A stretch of 64,000 nt of DNA. It comes from Salimicrobium album. Its GTDB lineage: Bacteria > Bacillota > Bacilli > Bacillales > Halobacillaceae. A program made the position numbers and the translations under genes. Below are positions 35,354 to 43,202 of the stretch, piece after piece (positions within the stretch are counted from its first letter, which is position 1; every line of letters starts with the position of its first letter). The notes beneath the pieces are model-generated. The model searched no databases. It was not told the DNA's origin and saw nothing but the letters and a program-made list of their open reading frames with translations. The DNA lies in NCBI RefSeq assembly GCF_900107115.1, contig NZ_FNOS01000003.1, positions 310,001 through 374,000 on the forward strand, in the 5' to 3' direction.

Positions 35354-36250
35354 TTATATATAAAACATCAGGAGCGCAGGAATTGTTATGATACTGAGCA
35401 GCGTAGTCACGAGTGTAATTCCGGAAACCAGTTCCGGTTTTGCGTCAAACTGAACGGCGTAGATAGTGGTGGTGGCCGCCGACGGCATAGCTGCCTGTAC
35501 AATCAGTACACTGGCCATCAGTTTACTCATGGGAAGAAGCGCCACCAGAGCGAACGCTATCACCGGAGATGCTACAAGTCGCAGGACAGAGGCATACGAC
35601 ACCTTCTTCCAGTCCAGGGACGTAACGCTTATTTCAGCCAGCTGCATGCCGAGCACGATCATAATCGTCGGAACGGTGGCTGCAGCGACGAGCTCTATCG
35701 CTCCCATCACGCTTTCTCCGACAGAAACCCCGCCGAACTTCATCACTAATGCGAGCAGCACGGCGTAGGTCGGAGGCATTTTCAATACAGACAGTCCTGC
35801 CATCTTCAAGCCGGCCCGCCCTTTTGCTGCATAGTAAACACCGAAGAAATTCATAATGATCGAGTGCAGTACCATCAGGGAAACTGCATAAATGAATCCC
35901 TCTTCTCCGAACGCAAAAAGGATAATCGGCGACCCGTAATTCCCGGAATTCATGAAAGCCGTAGAGAGAATGAGTGCACTTTCTGTCGAAGTACTGTATC
36001 CTTTTATCCAGGCGTAGATTTTGTTTATGATCAGCATAATGAATAACAGAAGCAGGGCGAACACCAGCATCATAATATAGTCCCGGTTCAGGTCTGCCGT
36101 ATAAAACGTTTCAAATACAAGACAGGGAAGCATAATGTACATGCCTACTGTCGAAACGGAACGTATGTCCAGACGCCCTGCCTTCTGAATGATATATCCT
36201 GCCAGAAATACTGCGATGACGGGCAGGACCACTTCCACAAACACTCCCAT
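35354..36250 (-). CDS. AEC family transporter (auxin efflux carrier-like)
   Basis: A 298-residue permease with ten hydrophobic helices in two halves of five. The N-terminal VVLPVIAVFLAGYIIQKAGRLD, the helix with MNSGNYGSPI and the closing QAAMPSAATTTIYA are typical of the AEC family in bacteria, which carry malate, malonate or other small acids, or export signals. The substrate cannot be named. The start is ATG 36250 after GAAAGGGAAGG. Confidence 0.88.
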   Translation of the reverse strand: MGVFVEVVLPVIAVFLAGYIIQKAGRLDIRSVSTVGMYIMLPCLVFETFYTADLNRDYIMMLVFALLLLFIMLIINKIYAWIKGYSTSTESALILSTAFMNSGNYGSPIILFAFGEEGFIYAVSLMVLHSIIMNFFGVYYAAKGRAGLKMAGLSVLKMPPTYAVLLALVMKFGGVSVGESVMGAIELVAAATVPTIMIVLGMQLAEISVTSLDWKKVSYASVLRLVASPVIAFALVALLPMSKLMASVLIVQAAMPSAATTTIYAVQFDAKPELVSGITLVTTLLSIITIPALLMFYI

Positions 36251-36373
36251 ACTATCCTTCCCTTTCCAAAATCATTATATCTTCTTTCAACATACCACAT
36301 TTACCCGTTTCAACGCCCGGCCTTACGGGTAATTAAAAGTTATTAACTCTTCCAGACAGAAAGGGCATCCCTT

Positions 36374-37864
36374 ATGATTAACCTCACAGAACTTCTTCAT
36401 TCCTATTACATAAATTCTTACGGACCGCTCACTCTTCCGGTCCGCCAGTTCACCCTTCATTCCGCAGTTCCGAACGAACAGGGCGTCTTCTTCTGCAAAT
36501 CCGGTAAGCGCAGCGGCCTGGATTATGTCGACGAAGCTGTCGCTAACGGAGGAATCTGCGTTATTGGAACGGACCCGTCTCTTCTCGGGGAGCGCGAGCG
36601 CCATCCGGACGTTACGTTCATCATCGTATCCGACCTCCCCCCCGTCATCACCCTCCTTCTCCGGACCGTCTATAACAGCGTCTTCGACGAGATGGAATTC
36701 TTCGGAGTGACGGGCACGAACGGGAAAACGACAGTAACCTATATGATTTCCACCCTTTTGAACAGATTCGGTTTCAAGACAGGATCTGTCGGTACGGAAG
36801 GTGTAATGACCAGTGATCTGCAACCCATGGATTACAATAAAACGACGCCGACGACACCCGAAGCCCCTGAGCTCGCCCGCATCATCAGCCATTTCCACAG
36901 CGAATCCTACCAGACCATGGTATATGAGGCCACATCTATCGCCCTGGATCAGGAAAGGACGACATTCATCCCGGTGGATACGGGAGTGTTTACGAATTTC
37001 AGCAGGGACCACATGGATTATCATGAGACGATCGAACATTACTTAAACTCGAAAATGAAGCTTGCCGAGGCCGCCCGTACTCTCGTTTTCTCTCTGGACT
37101 CCCCTGTCTTCCGGTCTTTGAAAGATTTCGGAAAACCGGTACGGACGTTCAGTCTTCTCGATGCCGCGGCGGATTTCTACGGAGAACGGATCACCTACGA
37201 CGAGAACGGATCAAGGTTCGTGTTGCACGCCGACGGGGAACGTTTTGACGTCTACACACCTTTTATCGGAGAGCACAACATATACAATTTATTGAGCGCT
37301 TTTGCGGTTCTGTATGACAAAGGAATCCCGGTCCGGGCCATCGTTGAGGAAGCTGCGAAACTCCCGCCGCTCCGAAACAGGTTCCAGCTTCTTACGGTGT
37401 GTGAGCGCCGCTTCATCCTGGATTTTGCCCACACCCCGGCGGCCCTGGAGAAATCACTCGGGGCCGCGCGTACGCTTGCGGATGGGAAACTGATTGCGAT
37501 GGTGAACGGCATCGGTCTCCGCGGAATCGATAAAGTCAAAAAAATGGCCAAAACGCTCACCCCTGATGTCGATTCTGTGGTGCTTGGAGCAGAGCAGGTT
37601 GGATATGTGGAACCGTCGGTAGTCATCCGTGCGATGCAGGAAGCCCTCCCCCCGGATATTTCAAAAGACAGAGTAACGACGGCGATGAGCCGGAAAGAAG
37701 CTATTGCTGCCTGTATCGGACAGTCCTCCCCGGGAGACACTATTCTGCTTACGGGCATCAACGAGCCGCAGCACTACAAAGGTACTCTGATTCCTCACGA
37801 TGATATCGAGGAAATAAGCACTCATTTTTCCGCTTCCTGCGCGGACCCGAAACCGCTTGTCTGA
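36374..37864 (+). CDS. Mur ligase family protein, atypical MurE paralogue
   Basis: A 496-residue protein with the complete three-domain Mur ligase layout: N-terminal UDP-MurNAc-like domain, ATP-binding GVTGTNGKTTVTYM near residue 117, TTPTTPEAPEL, NFSRDHMDYH and the C-terminal DFAHTPAALE. Overall it is closest to MurE, which adds meso-DAP or lysine to UDP-MurNAc-dipeptide. The DNPR motif that binds meso-DAP is missing, as is the GCGGDRD loop; VNGIGLRG and GAEQVGYVEPS are at those places. It is a lone gene and not in a division cluster, so it may act on a different acid or precursor. Confidence 0.8.
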   Translation: MINLTELLHSYYINSYGPLTLPVRQFTLHSAVPNEQGVFFCKSGKRSGLDYVDEAVANGGICVIGTDPSLLGERERHPDVTFIIVSDLPPVITLLLRTVYNSVFDEMEFFGVTGTNGKTTVTYMISTLLNRFGFKTGSVGTEGVMTSDLQPMDYNKTTPTTPEAPELARIISHFHSESYQTMVYEATSIALDQERTTFIPVDTGVFTNFSRDHMDYHETIEHYLNSKMKLAEAARTLVFSLDSPVFRSLKDFGKPVRTFSLLDAAADFYGERITYDENGSRFVLHADGERFDVYTPFIGEHNIYNLLSAFAVLYDKGIPVRAIVEEAAKLPPLRNRFQLLTVCERRFILDFAHTPAALEKSLGAARTLADGKLIAMVNGIGLRGIDKVKKMAKTLTPDVDSVVLGAEQVGYVEPSVVIRAMQEALPPDISKDRVTTAMSRKEAIAACIGQSSPGDTILLTGINEPQHYKGTLIPHDDIEEISTHFSASCADPKPLV

Positions 37865-37894
37865 ATCTTATACCTTTATCGTAAAACAGGAAAA

Positions 37895-37934
37895 AGGCCC
37901 GGTCCTCTGCTTTCACAGAAGGCCGGGCCCTTAT
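37895..37934. terminator. Bidirectional terminator
   Basis: A GGCCCGG/CCGGGCC stem with an inner CTTC/GAAG, A-rich upstream and T-rich downstream, between the Mur ligase gene and the 22-codon minus-strand ORF. Confidence 0.88.
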
Positions 37935-37954
37935 TAGTAAATATAATTATTATA

Positions 37955-38023
37955 TTATAGCATACTAAGAATAAAGCTGATGACTACGATGAGACCAATG
38001 ATCATTAAAATAGTTCGAAGCAT
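37955..38023 (-). CDS. 22-residue single-helix membrane peptide
   Basis: A short frame reading MLRTILMIIGLIVVISFILSML: two leading residues, a basic Arg and a continuous hydrophobic helix of about 18 residues. AAGGAGTG lies 6-8 nt upstream of the ATG, and the shared terminator hairpin follows the stop closely. These three signs support a real gene for a tiny membrane protein of the kind that adjusts larger membrane complexes. No partner can be named. Confidence 0.6.
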   Translation of the reverse strand: MLRTILMIIGLIVVISFILSML

Positions 38024-38183
38024 ATTTTTCACTCCTTGCTTTGTCATGTTACGTATACCTTTCCTTATCCCTTATATCTTGAAACATTTTTGTGCATATT
38101 TCCTCCTATTTACTCACGTTTCAAAGCTTATACGTTTCGAATTACGAAAAGGTCTGCTACGATAGAACGAGGAGGAGATACAT

Positions 38184-38705
38184 ATGGAAGACCATATTTG
38201 GCTGCGGCCACTTGAGAAAGACGACGTGCCTTTCATGCACAAACTATATAACAAAAAAGAGATTATGGATTTCTGGTTCACGGAAGCCCACTTCCCGAAA
38301 GACCGGATCACTACCGGTTTTGAAGAGAGAAAAGAGCCCGGTAAACACCGCCTTTTCGTCATCTGCAAAGATGAAATGAGCATCGGTCTGACCGGACTGT
38401 ATGATATTGAACCGGTGCACCGGAATACCGAATTCGGCATTATGATCGATCCCGTGCATCAGGGGAACGGTCACGCGGGGGAAGTTACGAAGATGATGGT
38501 GGATTACGCTTTCCGTACCCTTAACCTCCATAAAGTTCATCTTATCGTAGCGACGGAAAACGAAAAAGCTGTGCATATTTATAAGAAAATCGGCTTCGAA
38601 ATCGAGGGAGAAATGAAAGAACACTATTTCATCAACGGAGAATACCGTGATGCCTACATGATGGCGATTCTTAAACACTCTTATGAAAACCGGGTTTCCG
38701 AATAA
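38184..38705 (+). CDS. SpeG-like GNAT N-acetyltransferase
   Basis: A 173-residue acetyltransferase resembling spermidine N-acetyltransferase SpeG. It has LRPLEKDDVPFMHKLYN, the acceptor-site-like FWFTEAHFP, GLTGLYDIEPVHRNTEFGIMI and the acetyl-CoA loop HQGNGHAGEV. Then LNLHKVHLIVATENEKAVHIYKKIGF and EGEMKEHYFINGEYRD. Acetylation of polyamines would relieve their toxicity in stress, but the acceptor is inferred. Strong GAGGAGGAG ribosome site; monocistronic. Confidence 0.85.
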   Translation: MEDHIWLRPLEKDDVPFMHKLYNKKEIMDFWFTEAHFPKDRITTGFEERKEPGKHRLFVICKDEMSIGLTGLYDIEPVHRNTEFGIMIDPVHQGNGHAGEVTKMMVDYAFRTLNLHKVHLIVATENEKAVHIYKKIGFEIEGEMKEHYFINGEYRDAYMMAILKHSYENRVSE

Positions 38706-38710
38706 ATCCG

Positions 38711-38760
38711 AAAAGAGCGGACGATGCAGGGCTATATGCCCGTACGTCCGCTCTTTTTAT
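38711..38760. terminator. Bidirectional terminator
   Basis: AAAAGAGCGGACG pairs with CGTCCGCTCTTTT around an inner GGGCTATATGCCC hairpin, between convergent genes. Confidence 0.92.
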
Positions 38761-38765
38761 AAACG

Positions 38766-39647
38766 CTATACGTTACCTTCCGCTTTCCATTTGTAGTATT
38801 TGTACAGGGCCTGTGTTCCCTCATTCTCCCCACCGTTCTCCATGAGTTCTTCATACATTTCTTTCGCAAGACGCAGCCCCGGGACCGGAAGCTCCATCCT
38901 TTCTGCAGACGCAAGCGCGATCCCCATATCTTTAACGAAATGTTTTACATAGAAACCCGGTTCAAAATCATTCCCGATCATTTTTTTGCCCAGTTTTGAT
39001 AAAGAAAAGCTTCCCGCTGCCCCGTGTTCGATGCTGCTCATGACGACGGCGGGATCCAGACCGGCTTTCTCCGCGTATGTAATGGCTTCGACGACGCCCA
39101 TCATCGTCGACGCGATGGCAATCTGGTTACTCATCTTCGTATGCTGTCCCGCACCCGGTGGACCCTGCAGCACGACATTCTCCCCCATCGCCTCCAGTAC
39201 CGGGCGTACTTTTTCGAAAGAAGAGGGCTCGCCTCCTGCCATGATCGTCAGTTTGCCCGCTTCCGCAAATACATCACTTCCGGAAACCGGAGCATCCAGT
39301 GCCGCCTGTCCATTTCTCTGTGCGGCTTCGGCAATTTTCACCGCCAGCTCCGGGGAAGAAGTGGTCATGTCGATGAATACCGTCCCGCCGGAAGCATTGT
39401 TTAGAATACCGTCTTCCTTAAAATATACTTCCTCTACATCTTCCGGAAATCCGACGATGGTAATGACAACGTCTGCCTCCCTGGCAAGCTCCGATATCGT
39501 CTCTTTCCATTCCGCCCCTTCCGCGAGAAGTTCTTCCGCTTTCCGCTTCGTTCTCGTGTAAAGAGATACCGCATATCCATGTTTCATAAGATTTCTGACC
39601 ATATGCCGTCCCATGACCCCGGTGCCGATGAATCCGATTTTTTTCAA
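38766..39647 (-). CDS. 3-hydroxyisobutyrate dehydrogenase family oxidoreductase
   Basis: A beta-hydroxyacid dehydrogenase of about 293 residues. The Rossmann motif GFIGTGVMGRHM is at the N-terminus, with FIDMTTSSP, the family signature DAPVSGSDVFAEAGKLTIMAGG with its catalytic Ser/Gly loop, and the catalytic Lys in GAGQHTKMSNQ. The start is TTG 39647 with GGAAGGGAA upstream; the frame extends to 39710 without support. The substrate may be hydroxyisobutyrate, tartronate semialdehyde or a similar acid. Confidence 0.9.
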   Translation of the reverse strand: MKKIGFIGTGVMGRHMVRNLMKHGYAVSLYTRTKRKAEELLAEGAEWKETISELAREADVVITIVGFPEDVEEVYFKEDGILNNASGGTVFIDMTTSSPELAVKIAEAAQRNGQAALDAPVSGSDVFAEAGKLTIMAGGEPSSFEKVRPVLEAMGENVVLQGPPGAGQHTKMSNQIAIASTMMGVVEAITYAEKAGLDPAVVMSSIEHGAAGSFSLSKLGKKMIGNDFEPGFYVKHFVKDMGIALASAERMELPVPGLRLAKEMYEELMENGGENEGTQALYKYYKWKAEGNV

Positions 39648-39726
39648 ATATATTCCCTTCCTTCCTGATAACTTACCGAATATTGTAACCGTTTTCCGGA
39701 CAGGACTCAACGGCTTTACACTTATG

Positions 39727-39772
39727 TAAAAAAACGCCTCCCTCTGCCCGAGACGGCAAAAAGAGACGTTTA
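39727..39772 (-). terminator. Terminator after gltS
   Basis: An imperfect stem beginning AAACGTCTC and ending GAGGCGTTT, followed by seven T on the minus strand. Confidence 0.75.
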
Positions 39773-39779
39773 CCTTCAG

Positions 39780-41204
39780 TTAACCGGATTCCGTACGCTG
39801 TTTTCCGAAATAGAAAATTCCGACAGCCCAGCCGATCACGGCCATCACCAGGGAGAAGATGAAGAATGGAACCGGTCCGAGAGAGTAGATTACCGGCACG
39901 GAAAGGGCGGTCACCAGTCCTCCCCCGAGAAACGGTTCGTATATGAGCTGTTTGTAGCCGAACGCTTCCAGCGCAGGCGTCTCCACGTTCGGGTCCACAA
40001 TTCTCATGAGAAGGAGACCCGTAGCGGTGATCCCCATGGACTGTCCGAAGTCACCGATGGCACGTTCAAACCAGTACGTAGGAATCATTTTCTTCGCAAA
40101 TATCTGGAAAGCGAGAACGTTCCAGCCGATACCTCCTACAGCGAGAAGCAGGAACGGAACGAAATATTCACCGATAACGGCGAGGGAAATCGTCGCAATC
40201 GCCGTCATTATCAGGATATCAAGCGACAATCCCTGGACTCTCATGACCATCTGCCTGTCCACGAGATTAAACCGATCGTAGCGGTCCAGGAACAGCTGCA
40301 GAATAATACCTCCGATCATAGCGAGCGGGAACAGAGGAATATAAGTCATAATGTATGTGTCCGTCCAAGCTCCCCACGTAACGGCCTCAAGGCCGATCAG
40401 ACCCTGCTGTAGTCCGTACCCGATCAGTATCGCGATACTGATCATAGCTACGTGAAAGGAGAGCGGTTCGATCGATTCGGAGCGCAGCGTCATCTTCCCG
40501 GCTGCCTCCCTGTTTTCGAATTCGCGGATTCCGAGTTTCTGTATATCGGAAAAAGCTTTTTCGTCCATATCAAGCGCTGTCTGCCTTTTTCTGGCAGCTA
40601 CGTTGATAAGAATGATACCGATGATGACACCGGAGAGGATACCGACAGTGGCAAGTCCCACTGCCAGGTCATACGCCTCGGGGAACCCGAGCTGTTCAAA
40701 CGTGCTCTGCATCCCGGCAGCCGTACCGTGCCCGCCTTCAAAACCGATTTCTATAAGAGCACCGGCCATCGGAGGAATGCCGAAGATCGGAGTAAGTATT
40801 AAAAGAGCGATGAGCAGACCGACGACATATTGTCCCCATCCGACCATCCAGCCGAACGATAGCTGAGGTCCTCCGTAGTCCCAGATCATTTTGAGGGAAG
40901 GCGTTTTCTTCCCGATGAAAAGGGAAGCGAAGATGACGTTGATCATCAGCCCGGGCAGTGCTGCCCATACATCCGTAATAGTTTCCGTAAAAAGCCCTGT
41001 TGCCCAGAATGAATCTGATCCGGTCAGCGGCGCCAATAGATTCCCGAGCACCTGAGGTCCAAGCAGAAGTGCTGCGAAACCCCCAAGAATCGAACTCGGA
41101 AGAAAAAGGGACTGAAACAGAGGCACGCTCACTCTGATCAGCTTCCCGACCAGCAAAAATAGCCCCATGACGAGCAGGGCGAACCCTATCGTGTTTGCTG
41201 TCAT
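39780..41204 (-). CDS. gltS: Sodium/glutamate symporter GltS
   Basis: A 474-residue carrier of the ESS (GltS) family with about thirteen hydrophobic helices. The hallmark re-entrant loops are visible: GFEGGHGTAAGMQSTFEQLG near residue 155 in the first half and FGQSMGITATGLLLMR in the second. It imports glutamate with sodium, which suits a sodium-rich environment and supplies an osmolyte precursor. The length exceeds the 400 residues of E. coli GltS because of a longer central loop (residues 205-245). The start is ATG 41204 after GAGAGGAG. Confidence 0.9.
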   Translation of the reverse strand: MTANTIGFALLVMGLFLLVGKLIRVSVPLFQSLFLPSSILGGFAALLLGPQVLGNLLAPLTGSDSFWATGLFTETITDVWAALPGLMINVIFASLFIGKKTPSLKMIWDYGGPQLSFGWMVGWGQYVVGLLIALLILTPIFGIPPMAGALIEIGFEGGHGTAAGMQSTFEQLGFPEAYDLAVGLATVGILSGVIIGIILINVAARKRQTALDMDEKAFSDIQKLGIREFENREAAGKMTLRSESIEPLSFHVAMISIAILIGYGLQQGLIGLEAVTWGAWTDTYIMTYIPLFPLAMIGGIILQLFLDRYDRFNLVDRQMVMRVQGLSLDILIMTAIATISLAVIGEYFVPFLLLAVGGIGWNVLAFQIFAKKMIPTYWFERAIGDFGQSMGITATGLLLMRIVDPNVETPALEAFGYKQLIYEPFLGGGLVTALSVPVIYSLGPVPFFIFSLVMAVIGWAVGIFYFGKQRTESG

Positions 41205-41323
41205 AATATTTCTCCTCTCCCTGTTTTATACTACTGAGGTTCTTCCCACAGGCGCCCCGGAGTAAACTTCGGAAAGTATGCTTCGTGCACGGCTATCGAA
41301 GCAGAAGTCCTTACGGTATTTTG

Positions 41324-41467
41324 CGTTCCCTTCCCCTTCAGAAAAAGCGGCCGACTGTCACGATTCACCGGTTTTCGTGCCCTTCAAGTCACTTTCTGTC
41401 TTCTGAAAGTAACGGAAAATGCAGAAACGTGCCATTCGCATCCCGGTTCAGCTTCTGAAGGTAACGA
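41324..41467. repeat. Palindrome array A, 52-bp period (degenerate)
   Basis: Units lie at 41324-41363 (40 nt), 41377-41415 and 41429-41467 (39 nt each), with 13-nt spacers. Ends follow CGT(G/T)CC...CTTCTGAAxGTAACG. The palindrome is eroded here: only about seven pairs survive per unit. Unit length, spacer and end sequences match the well-kept array at 44555-44697. Confidence 0.75.
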
Positions 41468-41480
41468 AAACATCCACAAA

Positions 41481-41516
41481 AAAATCACCGGCCCAAAATA
41501 TGGGACCGATGATTGA
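41481..41516 (-). terminator. Terminator after nitroreductase
   Basis: On the minus strand AATCATCGGTCCC pairs with GGGCCGGTGATT across a short loop, followed by TTTTTT. Confidence 0.8.
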
Positions 41517-41524
41517 AAAGCAGC

Positions 41525-42094
41525 TTACGCACGGAACGAACCTTCCATAATGGATTCTTCAACCGGGCGACGCGGAGACGGCTGTTCCCGCTTCTGCATC
41601 TCTTCTTCCAGTTTTTCTTTTTCATCCTGATAACCGATAGCGACGAGCGCCTGAATCTCGAACTCTTCCGGAATACCGAGAGTTTCGCGGGCCTGATCTT
41701 TATAAAAACCGCCCATAGCGTGAGTGATGAGACCGTTCCTGCGGGCCTGCAGGGAAAGGAAACCCCAGGCTGCCCCGGTATCGAAAGCGTGAGTGGCGTC
41801 TTCTTTATCAGAAATGATAAGGGCGAGGACCGGTGCCTTCTCGCACCATTTACGGTTTCCGTCCATGACGAAAGAATGGAACCGCTCACGGTCCTCCTCC
41901 GTTCTCGCTATAATAAAACGCCAAGGCTGCATATTCATGGCAGATGGAGCCCATCGCGCCGCTTCAAACACGCTCATAAGATCCTCTTCGGCTATTTCCT
42001 TCTCCTGGAACGATCTCGGGGACCAGCGTTCGAGAAACGCTTCGTCGATTTCATAATTGGCCTTCCGATACTGTTTCATTTCACTTGCGTTCAT
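41525..42094 (-). CDS. Nitroreductase family protein
   Basis: An FMN-dependent NAD(P)H oxidoreductase of about 189 residues. The FMN-phosphate motif RRWSPRSFQEKEI-type start (ERWSPRSF), AARWAPSAMNMQPWRFI and the dimer-interface GAAWGFLSLQARRNGLITHAMGGF are typical. It may reduce nitro compounds or quinones; the physiological substrate is unknown. The start is ATG 42094 after GGAGGAAACAG; the frame runs on to 42136 without support. It precedes the 41-kb repeat array. Confidence 0.9.
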   Translation of the reverse strand: MNASEMKQYRKANYEIDEAFLERWSPRSFQEKEIAEEDLMSVFEAARWAPSAMNMQPWRFIIARTEEDRERFHSFVMDGNRKWCEKAPVLALIISDKEDATHAFDTGAAWGFLSLQARRNGLITHAMGGFYKDQARETLGIPEEFEIQALVAIGYQDEKEKLEEEMQKREQPSPRRPVEESIMEGSFRA

Positions 42095-42166
42095 ACTGTT
42101 TCCTCCTCTGACACATACTTCGTCCATTATATACAAAAGAATATCTTCATTTCAAGATTTGAACTT

Positions 42167-43024
42167 CTACATTCTTTTCCCGGACAGGGCACTGGTGATT
42201 TTTTCCCAGGCCGATGTGCTTTTTTCCTTTCCGGAAACGAGAAGATTCACGTATAACGCATCGATGACGCTCATCTGTGACATAGCGGATGAGAGGATCT
42301 GCGGGCGATAGTCGGCTTCCTCCGCGACGGTCGTCAGCACGACATCGGAGCGTTCCCGGAGCGGGGATTTTGCGAGATTGGTAATAGCGATGACAGGTAC
42401 ACTGCCGCTTTTCAAAATGTGGAGAACGTCGAGCACGTCCTTCGTCGTTCCCGAATGGGAGATGAGAACGGCGACGTCCTTATTTTTCAATTGGGAGGCG
42501 GACATGAGCTGCATATGGTTATCTGCCTGGCTGAACACGGAAAGACCGGTTCGCAGCAGCTTGTGGCAGGCATCCTGGGCGATGATATTCGAACCGCCGC
42601 ACCCGAAAAACTCCACCCTGTCCGCCTGGCGCAGCATTTTCACCGCTTTCGCCACTTCGGAAGTGTCCAGCACTTCGAGCGTCTCTTCCATCGTGCGTAT
42701 GTTGGATCGGAAAACTTTCTCCGTGACCTTGGCTTCGTCATCCGTACGGGTTATGTCTTCCAGCTCCTCTTTGTCCGCACCGACCAGTTCCGAAGCAAGC
42801 TCGATTTTCATATCCTGATAACCTTTGAACCCCATCGTTTTGCAAAAGCGGAAGACGGTGGACACGGCGATGCCGATGTCATCAGCCGCTTCGTTGATCG
42901 TCCCTTTTACAATCCGTTCCGGCTTCTCCAGTATATAGTCCGCTACACGCCGCTCTGTCTGTGTAAACTGAGGATACTCCGAGCGGATACGCAGGAGACA
43001 GTGCCTCTTTTCCCTGGCTGCCAT
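42167..43024 (-). CDS. RpiR/MurR family transcriptional regulator
   Basis: A 285-residue sugar-phosphate-responsive regulator. The N-terminal RpiR helix-turn-helix is at residues 15-75 (FTQTERRVADYIL...ADDIGIAVSTVFRFCKTMGFKGYQDMKIEL). A SIS domain follows from about 125 to 250, with VEFFGCGGSNIIAQD and VLISHSGTTKDVLDVL, the phosphosugar loop. It diverges from gntP across 178 bp and most likely controls it in response to gluconate or a phosphorylated product. The start is ATG 43024 after GGGGAGAG. Confidence 0.9.
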   Translation of the reverse strand: MAAREKRHCLLRIRSEYPQFTQTERRVADYILEKPERIVKGTINEAADDIGIAVSTVFRFCKTMGFKGYQDMKIELASELVGADKEELEDITRTDDEAKVTEKVFRSNIRTMEETLEVLDTSEVAKAVKMLRQADRVEFFGCGGSNIIAQDACHKLLRTGLSVFSQADNHMQLMSASQLKNKDVAVLISHSGTTKDVLDVLHILKSGSVPVIAITNLAKSPLRERSDVVLTTVAEEADYRPQILSSAMSQMSVIDALYVNLLVSGKEKSTSAWEKITSALSGKRM

Positions 43025-43092
43025 AAACGTCTCTCCCCTTCCTTTACAGTAAGTTCATCTTAATACGAAGAACGGGAAAAAGAAAATATTTT

Positions 43093-43138
43093 TGTTACCG
43101 TTTACAAAAGGAAAAATATTTTTCTGTAAACGATTGCA
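43093..43138. promoter_or_regulatory. Two inverted cre-like sites in the rpiR-gntP region
   Basis: TGTAAACGGTAACA (43106-43093, minus) and TGTAAACGATTGCA (43125-43138, plus) each match the CcpA cre consensus TGWAARCGYTWNCW except at one position. Their centres are 32 bp apart, about three helical turns. The CGTTTAC/GTAAACG halves also form an inverted repeat, so they could instead be the RpiR operator. GAAAAATATTTTTC lies between them. Confidence 0.55.
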
Positions 43139-43202
43139 AAGAAAAAATTTTTCATGTACTATAAGCGGTATGAAAATACAGAAACATTAGGAGGTACCAG
43201 CA

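Larger units (their letters stand above)
41205..41524. other. Non-coding region with degenerate palindrome array
   Basis: This 320-bp gap between two minus-strand genes holds the gltS promoter region, a palindrome array (separate entry) and the nitroreductase terminator. Beyond the array, segments at 41267-41280 (CTTCGGAAAGTATG) and 41303-41315 look like further remnants of the same repeat. No coding frame is credible. Confidence 0.6.
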
